Positions 8,176 through 16,381 of a stretch of 64,000 nt of DNA are shown one piece after another. The stretch spans positions 1,240,001-1,304,000 of the forward strand of contig NZ_BAAFZV010000002.1 in NCBI RefSeq assembly GCF_045866565.1, given 5' to 3'. The notes beneath the pieces are model-generated. The model did not search any database, was not told where the DNA came from, and saw only the letters and a list, made by a program, of their open reading frames with translations. Each line of letters begins with the position of its first letter. Positions within the stretch are counted from its first letter, which is position 1. This DNA is from Cognatilysobacter claricitrinus (GTDB lineage: Bacteria; Pseudomonadota; Gammaproteobacteria; Xanthomonadales; Xanthomonadaceae). The position numbers and the translations under genes were made by a program.

Positions 8176-8808
8176 TCAGGCGGCTCCCTTCGGATCGACG
8201 CCGATCACGATGCTGTTGTCGTTCTCGAAATAGTGCGGCGGCACCGCCAGGTTCTTCGGCGCCGGAACGCCCTGGAACACGCGGCCGGACATGTCGAAAC
8301 GCGACTTGTGGCAAGGGCAGAAGTAGCCGCCCTTCCATTCCGGATCGAACGGCTCGGGCCGGATCTCCGCCTTCATCTCCGGCGAGCAGCCCAGGTGCGT
8401 GCAGAGGCCGACGAGCACGGAAATCTCCGGCTTGATCGAGCGGTAATGCACGTCGCCCTTGAGCACGTACTTCGGCTGCTGGTCGACGTCCTCGGACTTC
8501 GGGTCGCGCAGGCGGTTGTCGAGCGTCGGCAGCGCCTTGAGGATGTCCTGCGAGCGACGGACGATCCAGATCGGCTGGCCGCGCCACTCGATGATCATGC
8601 GCTGGCCCAACGGCAGGCCGCTGATATCTGCGGTGACCGGCGCGCCGGCGAGCTTCGCCCGCGCGCTCGGATTCCACGACTTGATGAACGGCACTGCGGC
8701 GAAGCCGGCACCGACCGCGCCGACGACTGCGGTCGTCGCGGTGAGGAACCGACGGCGGCCGAGGTTGACCGGCTCGTTCATGGGCTCGTTGACCCCTTCG
8801 TTGGCCAT
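8176..8808 (-). CDS. petA: Ubiquinol-cytochrome c reductase Rieske iron-sulfur subunit
   Basis: The Rieske subunit carries the 2Fe-2S cluster that takes the first electron from ubiquinol. The 210-residue protein has a twin-arginine signal-anchor (LGRRRFLTATTAVVGAVGAG) and both cluster loops (CTHLGC and CPCHKSRFD). Start ATG 8808 is backed by CGGAGTG directly upstream; the in-frame ATG 14 codons earlier lacks such support. It is the first gene of the petABC operon. Confidence 0.96.
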   Translation of the reverse strand: MANEGVNEPMNEPVNLGRRRFLTATTAVVGAVGAGFAAVPFIKSWNPSARAKLAGAPVTADISGLPLGQRMIIEWRGQPIWIVRRSQDILKALPTLDNRLRDPKSEDVDQQPKYVLKGDVHYRSIKPEISVLVGLCTHLGCSPEMKAEIRPEPFDPEWKGGYFCPCHKSRFDMSGRVFQGVPAPKNLAVPPHYFENDNSIVIGVDPKGAA

Positions 8809-8975
8809 CCGGCACTCCGAAAACTGATTCGACGTGGGTCGACCCGCCAAGGATGCGGGACGACTGATAAAGACGCGGAAGTGTAACGGAACGGTGAACG
8901 GGCCGACAATCGGCTACGCGCGCTTCAGCCACCAGGGCTGACGGAGTTCGCAGTCCGCGAACGCCGGATACGAAA

Positions 8976-9003
8976 AAGGCCAGCCGGGTGACCGGCTGGC
9001 CTT
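8976..9003 (-). terminator. Terminator after the lytic transglycosylase gene
   Basis: A perfect 12-bp stem (AAGGCCAGCCGG / CCGGCTGGCCTT) with a 4-nt loop is followed on the minus strand by a T5 tract. It sits 24 nt past the transglycosylase stop and upstream of petA, so it insulates the pet operon. Confidence 0.85.
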
Positions 9004-9026
9004 CGTGTTGTCTGAACCGCCTCGAC

Positions 9027-9935
9027 TCAGCGCAGGATCGGCGAGCTGCGATAACGGTCGGCCAGCAGGGCCACGCGCTGAACGTAGCGCTGGGTCTCGC
9101 TGTAGGGCGGCACGCCGCCGTACTTGTCGACCGCGCCCTCGCCCGCGTTGTAGCCGGCGGCCGCGAGGCGGACGTCGCCATTGAAGCGCTTGAGCAGGAA
9201 CGCCAGGTACTGCACGCCGCCACGGATGTTCTGCGCCGGGTCGAAGGCGTTGCCGACGCCGAAGCGGCGGGCCGTGGCCGGCATCAGCTGCATCAGGCCC
9301 TGCGCGCCGACGCGGGACAGCGCGTTCGGGTTGAACGCCGACTCCGCGTGGATGATCGCGCGCACCACCGACTCCTCGACGCCGTACTGCAGGGCCGCCG
9401 CGGCGATCTCGCTGCGATAGGCATCCGGCTTCAGGCGCAGCGTGGAGAAGTTGACGCCGGGCTGCGCGCCGCAGGCGTAGCAGGTCTCCATGTAGCTGTA
9501 GCGGATCGTGCGGATCGCACCGGCATTGGCGACGCCGACCGGGCGGCGGCTGGAGTAATGCCGCACGCCGTCCTGCATGTAGGAGTAGACCTGACCCTGC
9601 ACGAGGCGCGACGGCGCGGACGCCGGCATCGACGCGGCCGGCGCGGGAACGGTCAGTGTGGCCGGCGTCGAAGTGGCCGGAAGCGAGCCCGACGCAGGCG
9701 AACCGGCGACGAGGTTGACCGGCGTCACCGCGCCCTGCGCGGACGCGGGCGGCGTGTACGCGCGCTGCGTCTTGCGGCTCGTGTAGCGGCTCACGACCTG
9801 GCAATTGGCGCCGGAAAGTCGCTTGCTCGAGTAGCTACGGACACCGTCGACGTCGCAGCGGTAGACCGTGCCAGCCATGGCCGGGGCGGCGCCGACGAGG
9901 CCGGCGACGAGCAGAAGTGCGGTGAGCTTCTTCAT
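9027..9935 (-). CDS. Secreted lytic transglycosylase with DUF4124-type N terminus
   Basis: The 302-residue protein starts with a signal peptide (MKKLTALLLVAGLVGAAPAMA). A DUF4124-like segment follows (GTVYRCDVDGVRSYSS, repeated in degenerate form near residue 115 as VYSYMQDGVRHYSS), joined by a Pro/Ala/Ser-rich linker. The C-terminal SLT domain (about 180-295) has the catalytic Glu E198 in HAESAFNP, plus GAQGLMQLMPATA and AAGYNAGEGAV. It should cleave peptidoglycan glycan strands in the periplasm. Start ATG 9935 gives the signal peptide. The duplicated YRCDVDG/YSYMQDG unit is unusual. Confidence 0.92.
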   Translation of the reverse strand: MKKLTALLLVAGLVGAAPAMAGTVYRCDVDGVRSYSSKRLSGANCQVVSRYTSRKTQRAYTPPASAQGAVTPVNLVAGSPASGSLPATSTPATLTVPAPAASMPASAPSRLVQGQVYSYMQDGVRHYSSRRPVGVANAGAIRTIRYSYMETCYACGAQPGVNFSTLRLKPDAYRSEIAAAALQYGVEESVVRAIIHAESAFNPNALSRVGAQGLMQLMPATARRFGVGNAFDPAQNIRGGVQYLAFLLKRFNGDVRLAAAGYNAGEGAVDKYGGVPPYSETQRYVQRVALLADRYRSSPILR

Positions 9936-10081
9936 GGGGCCATCATTCCGTGTTCCCGGAATTTTCACAAGCCTTTGATCGGATTGGAATTGTTGATCTG
10001 CGGATGCGGTCACTCGGCCTGTTGCGGCGCGGTAAACTACAGCGGCCGGCGCGGATTAACCGCCGCCTTTCCCGGACTGAA

Positions 10082-11482
10082 ATGACCGACCTGACGCTCC
10101 CCCTCGCCGATCCGGCGACGCCCTCCGCTGCCCCGTCGCGCGGAAAGCTTTTCATCGAAACGCACGGTTGCCAGATGAACGAATACGATTCGGCGAAGAT
10201 GGCCGACGTTCTCGCGGCGTCCGACGGTCTCGAAATCACTACCGACCCGGCCGAAGCGGACGTCATCCTGGTCAACACCTGCTCGATCCGCGAGAAGGCG
10301 CAGGAGAAGGTCTTCAGCCAGCTCGGCCGCTGGCGCGCGCTCAAGCAGGGTGGCAAGCCGGTGCTGATCGGCGTCGGCGGCTGCGTGGCGAGCCAGGAGG
10401 GCGAGGCGATCGTCAAGCGCGCGCCGTACGTCGACCTGGTGTTTGGCCCGCAGACCCTGCATCGCCTGCCCCAGCTGATCGAGGCGCGCCGCGAGTCCGG
10501 CAAGCCGCAGGTCGACATCAGCTTTCCCGAGATCGAGAAGTTCGACCGCCTGCCCGAGCCGCGCGCAGACGGGCCGAGCGCGTTCGTGTCGATCATGGAG
10601 GGCTGTTCGAAGTACTGCTCGTTCTGCGTGGTGCCGTACACCCGCGGCGAGGAAGTCAGCCGCCCGTTCGAAGACGTGCTGGTCGAGGTCGCGCAGCTGG
10701 CCGCGCAGGGCGTTCGCGAGATCAACCTCCTCGGGCAGAACGTCAACGCCTACCGCGGGCCGATGGGCGACGGCGACGTTGCCGACCTCGGCCTGCTGAT
10801 CCGCACGATCGCCCAGATCGACGGCGTCGACCGCATTCGCTTCACGACCTCGCACCCGCTCGAGTTCTCGGACTCGCTGGTCGAGGCCTACCGCGACGTT
10901 CCGCAGCTGGCGAATTACCTGCACCTGCCGGTGCAATCCGGTTCCGACCGGATCCTCGCGGCGATGAAGCGCGGCTACATGGCGCTCGAGTTCAAGCAGA
11001 AGCTGCGCAAGCTGCGCGCGGTGCGCCCGGACATCTCGATCTCGTCCGACTTTATCGTCGGCTTCCCCGGCGAGACCGATGCGGACTTCGAGAAGACGAT
11101 GAAGCTGATCGAGGACGTCGGCTTCGACCAGTCGTTCTCCTTCATCTACTCGCGTCGTCCCGGTACGCCAGCGGCGAACCTCGAGGACGACGTGTCGAGC
11201 GAGGTCAAGCACGCGCGACTATCCCGCCTGCAGGCGACGATCAATGCGAACGCAAAGCGGATTTCCGATTCGATGGTCGGCAGCGTGCAGCGCATCCTCG
11301 TCGAAGGCCCGTCGCGCAAGGATCCGAACGAACTGACCGGCAAGACCGAGAACATGCGCTCGGTGAATTTCGCCGCGCCACCGCGCCTGGTTGGCCAGTT
11401 CGTCGACGTGCTGATCACCGAAGCGCTCAGCAATTCGCTGCGCGGACGCGTGGTGACGCAGGACGAAGCCGTTCCCGCGTAA
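10082..11482 (+). CDS. miaB: tRNA-2-methylthio-N6-dimethylallyladenosine synthase
   Basis: MiaB is a radical-SAM methylthiotransferase that modifies i6A37 of tRNA. The 466-residue protein has the three Cys of the N-terminal UPF0004 domain (C30 in GCQMNEYDS, C67 in NTCSIRE, C101 in GGCVAS), the radical-SAM cluster CSKYCSFC (C175, C179, C182) and a C-terminal TRAM domain. All six cluster Cys are present. The usual downstream genes (phoH, ybeY) are not adjacent: the ketoacyl synthase cassette and PAP2 gene lie between, so an insertion into a miaB-ybeZ-ybeY arrangement is plausible. Confidence 0.96.
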   Translation: MTDLTLPLADPATPSAAPSRGKLFIETHGCQMNEYDSAKMADVLAASDGLEITTDPAEADVILVNTCSIREKAQEKVFSQLGRWRALKQGGKPVLIGVGGCVASQEGEAIVKRAPYVDLVFGPQTLHRLPQLIEARRESGKPQVDISFPEIEKFDRLPEPRADGPSAFVSIMEGCSKYCSFCVVPYTRGEEVSRPFEDVLVEVAQLAAQGVREINLLGQNVNAYRGPMGDGDVADLGLLIRTIAQIDGVDRIRFTTSHPLEFSDSLVEAYRDVPQLANYLHLPVQSGSDRILAAMKRGYMALEFKQKLRKLRAVRPDISISSDFIVGFPGETDADFEKTMKLIEDVGFDQSFSFIYSRRPGTPAANLEDDVSSEVKHARLSRLQATINANAKRISDSMVGSVQRILVEGPSRKDPNELTGKTENMRSVNFAAPPRLVGQFVDVLITEALSNSLRGRVVTQDEAVPA

Positions 11483-11491
11483 GCGGCGACG

Positions 11492-12364
11492 TTACTGAGA
11501 CGCGCGCATCGCCGCGTCGGGGAAGCGCTCCGACCATCGCTCCAGCGTGCGGGCGCAGTGCGAAGCAATGATCCACGCGGCGGGCTGTTCGTCGCGGAAA
11601 CGACGCAGTCGCGAAAGCGTGGTGGCGTAGTCCATCGAATGGTGCGTCGCCAAGCGGCGCGCCAGCCACGACAGCGGTGACGAGGTGTCGAGCTGCGCGT
11701 GCTGCCAGAACGCGTCGGCGACGAGCAGCACGCGCGTTCCCTCGTGATGTGTCGCCAGGCCGATCTGGCCGCGCGCATGGCCGGGCAGATCGACGAGCGC
11801 GATGCTGCCGTCGTCGAACAGGTCGACACCAGTTCCGAGCGACGCGAGGTCACCGTCGAGCGCGGCGAACCGGCCCGCGTCGACGAGCTGCAAGCGTGAC
11901 TCGAAATCGTCCGGCAGAAGCTCGCGCCAGACCTGCGCGTGCAGGCGCGCGAGCGGGCCGGCCTGCATGGTCGCCCATGCGTCCGCGTGCGCGACGAAAC
12001 GCGCCGAGGGAAACGCGCGCAGGCCGCCGATGTGGTCGGGATGGAAATGGCTGATGACGATCCAGCGCACGTCGTCCGGCGCGATGCCGCGTCGTGCGAG
12101 CAACGTCGCGGCATCGCCCTCGGCCGGGCAGCAGACGCCCAGCACGTTCCGGTAGACGCGACGCAGGCCACGCTGCATCGCGGTGCGCGCGGGCTCGCCG
12201 TAGCCGCAGTCGAACAGCACGGGGCCATGTCGCGGGTGTTCGACCAGCGCCCAGCCAGCGGGAAACGCATGGCGTCCCGCGCGTCGCTCGGGCAACGCAG
12301 CCAGGCGCGGATCGACATGGCTGTGCCCGGAGACGCCGAGCAGGACGCGCGTTTCGGCGCTCAT
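11492..12364 (-). CDS. MBL-fold hydrolase, last gene of the ketoacyl synthase cassette
   Basis: The 290-residue protein has the metallo-beta-lactamase fold with the HxHxDH zinc motif (SHFHPDHIGG), a second motif in LPGHARGQIGL, a metal-bridging Asp in LLVADAFW and a C-terminal SHCARTLERW His. It lacks a signal peptide and should be cytoplasmic. It overlaps the SDR gene by ATGA, as the third gene of a three-gene unit. The substrate is unknown; the context suggests an acyl thioester, lactone or other ester made by the first two enzymes. Confidence 0.85.
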   Translation of the reverse strand: MSAETRVLLGVSGHSHVDPRLAALPERRAGRHAFPAGWALVEHPRHGPVLFDCGYGEPARTAMQRGLRRVYRNVLGVCCPAEGDAATLLARRGIAPDDVRWIVISHFHPDHIGGLRAFPSARFVAHADAWATMQAGPLARLHAQVWRELLPDDFESRLQLVDAGRFAALDGDLASLGTGVDLFDDGSIALVDLPGHARGQIGLATHHEGTRVLLVADAFWQHAQLDTSSPLSWLARRLATHHSMDYATTLSRLRRFRDEQPAAWIIASHCARTLERWSERFPDAAMRASQ

Positions 12365-13380
12365 GCGCGTGGTTCCGCGGACAGCGCGTCGAACGTGCGG
12401 GCGAGCCCTTCGTCGATACCGATGCGCGCCGCATAACCGAGCTCGTCGCGGGCGCGCGAAATGTCGAGCGTCATGTCGACGCTGAGCAGTTCCACGCCGT
12501 AGCGCAGCAATTTCGGTTCGCGATGCGGCATCGATGCGCGATGCACGAACTCGAGCGCGGCGGCGATGGCGCGCAACGCGGTAGCCGAAACGTGGCGGCG
12601 CGGTGCGGGTGCGCCGATGGCGACAGCCAGCCGATCAATCACATCCCAGATGCGCACCGGCTCGCCGTTGCTGATGTTGTAGGCGCGGCTGTCCAGCGTC
12701 GGGGACGCATCCAGCGCCAGCAGCACGGCGTCGACGGCGTTGTCGATGTAGGTGAGGTCCACCACGCAGCGGCCGTCGCCGATGCGCGGCAGGCGACGGC
12801 GTCGCAATGCGTCCGCAATGCGCGGCAGCAGCGATGTATCGCCGGGACCGAAGATCGCGCGCGGCCGGAGGATGAGCACCGACACATCACTGTCGCGCGT
12901 CAGCTCGCGCACGCGTTGCTCGGCCACCAGCTTCGTCGCGGCGTAGTCGTTCACTGCGCGCGCGGGCAGCGCGTCGTCCTCGCGGATGCGGTGGTGCGGG
13001 CGACCGTCGTGATAGATGCCGGGCGTGGAGATGTGGACGAGCCGTCGCACGCCGTTGTCGACGCAACTGCGGGCGACGTTCGCGGTCGCGTCGACATTCG
13101 CGGCGACGAACGCTGCGCGCGGACCCCATGGGCTCGACAGCGCGGCGGCATGGACAACGGCGTCCGCACCTTCGAGCGCGTGTCGGACTGCGCTCGCATC
13201 GCACAGGTCCGTCGGCACGAAATCGATGCCGTCGCGGGCGAGCAGCGCGCCGCGCGCTTGATCGCGCCCGAGCGCGCGTACGCGCACATCCGGCCGCGCC
13301 TCGTGCAGGCGTCGCGCGACGGCGCCACCGAGGAAGCCGGTCGCGCCGGTGACGACGATGCGTTGTGCGCGCGCTGCCAT
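12361..13380 (-). CDS. Extended SDR, 3-beta-HSD/OleD-like NAD(P)-dependent oxidoreductase
   Basis: This 339-residue extended short-chain dehydrogenase has the nucleotide-binding VTGATGFLGG (residues 10-19), the substrate-domain pattern DAVVHAAALSSPWGP, a Ser in HISTPGIYHDG and the catalytic YAATK (Y-x3-K). These blocks resemble the 3-beta-hydroxysteroid dehydrogenase/OleD type, which reduces beta-keto groups on long acyl chains. It overlaps the ketoacyl synthase gene (TGATG) and the MBL gene (ATGA). That chemistry would suit the product of its neighbour, but the substrate is inferred. Confidence 0.85.
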   Translation of the reverse strand: MAARAQRIVVTGATGFLGGAVARRLHEARPDVRVRALGRDQARGALLARDGIDFVPTDLCDASAVRHALEGADAVVHAAALSSPWGPRAAFVAANVDATANVARSCVDNGVRRLVHISTPGIYHDGRPHHRIREDDALPARAVNDYAATKLVAEQRVRELTRDSDVSVLILRPRAIFGPGDTSLLPRIADALRRRRLPRIGDGRCVVDLTYIDNAVDAVLLALDASPTLDSRAYNISNGEPVRIWDVIDRLAVAIGAPAPRRHVSATALRAIAAALEFVHRASMPHREPKLLRYGVELLSVDMTLDISRARDELGYAARIGIDEGLARTFDALSAEPRA

Positions 13381-14426
13381 CAGTACGTCAGCACGATGCC
13401 GGCCGCCGACAACCCCGCGCCGGTGCCGATCAACATGCCGCGATCGCCGCGGCGGATGCGACCGTCGTCGATACCGCGCGCGAGCGCCATCGGAATGGAC
13501 GCGGCGATGCAGTTGCCCGTCTGTTCGAGAATGTCGATGACTGCGGCGTCGCCGAAACCCATCGCCGCCACGTATTCCATGCCTGCGCGACTGGTCTGGT
13601 GCGGCACGACCCAGCGCAGCGCGCGGCGTGCATCGCGGTCGAGACGCAGGCGTTCGAGCAGTTCGGGCGCGAGTCGCGCGGCGCGACGCAACGTCGCCCT
13701 GCCCTGCATCTGGAACAGCGCGTCGAGTGGATCGGCGTCGGGCGCGTTCGGGTGGCGATGCGTGCCGCAGCCGCGCACGGTCGTCAGTTCGTGGTCGGCG
13801 CCGTGCGTGATCCATTCGACGCGATGCACGCGCCCGGTGTCGTCGCCGACGCTGCGTTCGAGCACGCAGGCCGCGGCGCCGTCGCCGAACAGCGTGCAGG
13901 CTTCCGGCGCCGCGAAATCCAGCGCAACCGACGCGATCTCGCTGCTCACGATCAACGCGCGATCGATCCGTCCGCCATGGATGCGTTCGGCGGCCACTTC
14001 GAATGCTGCGAGAAAGCTCAGGCACGTGGCGTGGACGGAAAAACTCGGGATGCCCGAACGCCCGAGCCCCATGGCGTGCTGCAGCAACGGGCCGCCGTCG
14101 GGAATCGCGCGTTCCACCGAACCCGACGCGCCAAGAATCAGGTCGATCGACTGCGGGTCGACACCAGCCGCCTCACATGCACGCAGCGCGGCCTGCGCGC
14201 CCATCCAGCTCGCGCGCTCGTCCGGTGCGGACCAGTGACGCGCGGCGACGCCGCTGTTCTCCCGCGCCCAGCCCGACGGCAGCCCGACGCGCGCTTCGAT
14301 CTCGGCACTCTCCACGCGACGTCGCGGCAGATAGGTTCCGGTGCCGGCGATGCGCACCCGCCAGTCGAGGTCGGTGGACGGCCGCTGCAATCCGGCGGCC
14401 GCGGGGTCGTGCAACGGCTGGCTCAT
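13380..14426 (-). CDS. Beta-ketoacyl synthase III-like (FabH/OleA superfamily)
   Basis: The 348-residue protein is a thiolase-fold synthase with the intact KAS III triad: C135 (ATCLSF), H276 (VPHQTS) and N305 (TGNCIAAS). A GDGAAACVLE segment and a C-terminal IGTGAGLSAAGIVL glycine loop are also present. It could condense an acyl-CoA or acyl-ACP with an extender unit or a second acyl chain. It is not next to other fatty-acid synthesis genes and starts a compact unit with an SDR and an MBL hydrolase. Housekeeping FabH is less likely given this context and the divergent N-terminal half. Confidence 0.85.
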   Translation of the reverse strand: MSQPLHDPAAAGLQRPSTDLDWRVRIAGTGTYLPRRRVESAEIEARVGLPSGWARENSGVAARHWSAPDERASWMGAQAALRACEAAGVDPQSIDLILGASGSVERAIPDGGPLLQHAMGLGRSGIPSFSVHATCLSFLAAFEVAAERIHGGRIDRALIVSSEIASVALDFAAPEACTLFGDGAAACVLERSVGDDTGRVHRVEWITHGADHELTTVRGCGTHRHPNAPDADPLDALFQMQGRATLRRAARLAPELLERLRLDRDARRALRWVVPHQTSRAGMEYVAAMGFGDAAVIDILEQTGNCIAASIPMALARGIDDGRIRRGDRGMLIGTGAGLSAAGIVLTY

Positions 14427-14486
14427 GGTCGAGGCCGGTTGAAGTCGCGGCCAGTATGCGCGACCGGCTGCTGGCAGACTGGCCCG

Positions 14487-15179
14487 GTGACCGCCTTTTC
14501 CGCGCCTTCGTCGTTCATCAAGTTCAGCCGTCGTGCCGGCATCGTGGCGACCGCCGTGGCCGTGAACGGCGCCGTCTATCTCGCCATCAACAACCGGCAA
14601 CCGCCGGACAGCGTGGTCGTGACACCGTCGACGCTCGATTCCGCGTTGGGCCTGCACGCATGGACGATCTGGCCGTACTGGCTCCTGCTGGCACTCGCGC
14701 CGGCGATGGCGCTTTCGATCCGCGATCGCCGGATCTTCGTCGCGACGATGCGTTCGTACGTCGTCGCGCTCGCACTCAACGTCGCGCTGTGGCTCGCGAT
14801 TCCGACGCGACTGCCGCGCGCGGCGCTGCCGGATGGACTCGACGCCGCCACCGCCGCGGCATGGCGATTGCTGCTGGCGCTCGACGCACCCGGCAACTGC
14901 TTCCCCTCGGGCCACGTCACGCTGCCGATCGTCATCGCCGCCGGTTTCGCGACGCAGTACCCACGCCTCGCACCTTTCGCATGGTTCGCAATCGCCGCGC
15001 TTGTGCCCACGGTGATCACGACCGGCCAGCATGTCGCCATCGACATCCTCGGTGGCATTGCGACTGCGCTGATCGGCCTGGTGCTGACGCGTCATCCGTT
15101 CCTGCGTCGCGGGGGCGTCGACGCCGCATTGCTCGCGAATCAACGCAACGCGACCGACGCGCGGCCACAGGCGCCGTAA
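14487..15179 (+). CDS. PAP2-superfamily membrane phosphatase
   Basis: The 230-residue protein has about five membrane helices and two PAP2 motifs: NCFPSGHVTLP (motif 2, catalytic His) and TGQHVAIDILGG (motif 3, HxxxD). Motif 1 is not clear. It is likely an integral membrane phosphatase or phosphotransferase acting on a lipid phosphate or inositol-phosphate lipid. The GTG at 14487 is chosen because the protein then starts near its first helix; the frame is open much further upstream but reads through the divergent ketoacyl synthase gene. It diverges from that gene by 60 bp. Confidence 0.8.
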   Translation: MTAFSAPSSFIKFSRRAGIVATAVAVNGAVYLAINNRQPPDSVVVTPSTLDSALGLHAWTIWPYWLLLALAPAMALSIRDRRIFVATMRSYVVALALNVALWLAIPTRLPRAALPDGLDAATAAAWRLLLALDAPGNCFPSGHVTLPIVIAAGFATQYPRLAPFAWFAIAALVPTVITTGQHVAIDILGGIATALIGLVLTRHPFLRRGGVDAALLANQRNATDARPQAP

Positions 15180-15387
15180 ACATGGCGTTGCCGTCGGCGT
15201 GGCGAAACGCGCGGCGTCCCGGTCATGCCCCTCGTCCCACCACAACTCCCACAACGCGCCGGCCGACCACGGGGCTGCGACAATGCGCGGCACCACTACC
15301 GGTGCACCTCCGCCGACCCACGCAGAATCACGCGCCGCTGCGGGCGACCGGTGCATCGTCCGCCCGACTCCACGAGCCCTCCCCCGC

Positions 15388-16371
15388 ATGGCTGAGCTGA
15401 TCCACCGCGACTTCGTCCTCGACCCGCCGGACCCCGAGCGCCTGGCGAATCTTTCCGGCCCGTTCGACGCGCACCTGCGCCTCGTCGAACTGCGGCTCGG
15501 CGTGCAGGTCGCCAACCGCGGCAACGTGTTCCGCGTGACCGGCACGCCGGCCGCCGCCCAGCAGGCCGACCGCCTGATCCACGAGCTGTGGGACGACACC
15601 GCCAGCGAGACGCTGAGCGAGCATGCAATCCACCTGCGCCTGTCCGACGCCGGCATGCAGCAACGCATGGCGGACGACATCGAGCCGCAGGAAGTGGTGA
15701 TCCGCGTCAAGCGCGGCACGCTGCGCGCACGCGGCGAAAACCAGGCGCGTTACCTGCATGCGATCGCCACGCACGACATCAACTTCGGCATCGGCCCTGC
15801 CGGTACCGGCAAGACGTTCCTTGCGGTGGCGAGCGCGGTGGAAGCGCTGAACTCGTCGCGCGTGCAGCGCATCATCCTCGTGCGACCCGCGGTGGAAGCC
15901 GGCGAGAAACTCGGCTTCCTGCCGGGCGATCTCACCCAGAAGGTCGATCCCTACCTGCGCCCCCTGTACGACGCGCTATACGAGATGCTCGGCGTCGAGA
16001 AGGTCGCGAAGCTGCTGGAACGCAATGTCATCGAGATCGCGCCACTGGCCTACATGCGCGGCCGCACGCTGAACGACGCCTACGTGATCCTCGACGAAGC
16101 GCAGAACACCACCGTCGAGCAGATGAAGATGTTCCTGACGCGCATCGGTTTCGGCAGCACCGCGGTGGTGACGGGCGACATGACCCAGATCGACCTGCCG
16201 AAATCGCAGAAGTCCGGGCTGAAGGATGCGATCGAGGTGCTGCGCGGCGTCGACGGCATCAGCTTCACCTTCTTCGAATCGCGCGACGTGGTGCGGCATC
16301 CGCTGGTCGCCAAGATCGTCAATGCGTACGACGCGCGGGATGCGGCGGACACCGCCACCGGGCGGTCGTAA
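15388..16371 (+). CDS. ybeZ: PhoH-family ATPase (YbeZ)
   Basis: The 327-residue PhoH-like protein has an N-terminal KH-like region, Walker A GIGPAGTGKTFLA, an ILVRPAVEAGEKLGFLPGD segment, Walker B VILDEAQNT and a conserved TGDMTQIDLP. YbeZ works with YbeY in ribosome and rRNA maturation. It is the first gene of the ybeZ-ybeY-corC-lnb-like-corA run. Start ATG 15388 gives the family N terminus (MAELIHRDFVL); the frame upstream is open to 15199 but reads as non-coding. Confidence 0.95.
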   Translation: MAELIHRDFVLDPPDPERLANLSGPFDAHLRLVELRLGVQVANRGNVFRVTGTPAAAQQADRLIHELWDDTASETLSEHAIHLRLSDAGMQQRMADDIEPQEVVIRVKRGTLRARGENQARYLHAIATHDINFGIGPAGTGKTFLAVASAVEALNSSRVQRIILVRPAVEAGEKLGFLPGDLTQKVDPYLRPLYDALYEMLGVEKVAKLLERNVIEIAPLAYMRGRTLNDAYVILDEAQNTTVEQMKMFLTRIGFGSTAVVTGDMTQIDLPKSQKSGLKDAIEVLRGVDGISFTFFESRDVVRHPLVAKIVNAYDARDAADTATGRS

Positions 16372-16381
16372 GCTCGCACTT

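Noticed and set aside
6690..8435. Long plus-strand frame of 581 codons opposite petB and petC
   Set aside because: It is antisense to well-matched petB and petC genes; composition (many His, Arg, Glu) is typical of GC-rich shadow frames and no domain is seen.
12094..14238. 714-codon plus-strand frame across the ketoacyl cassette
   Set aside because: Antisense to three genes with intact catalytic motifs and overlaps typical of an operon.
13380..14426. Housekeeping FabH assignment for the ketoacyl synthase
   Set aside because: The gene is not near plsX, fabD or acpP, its N-terminal half is diverged and it heads an accessory unit; a superfamily name is safer.
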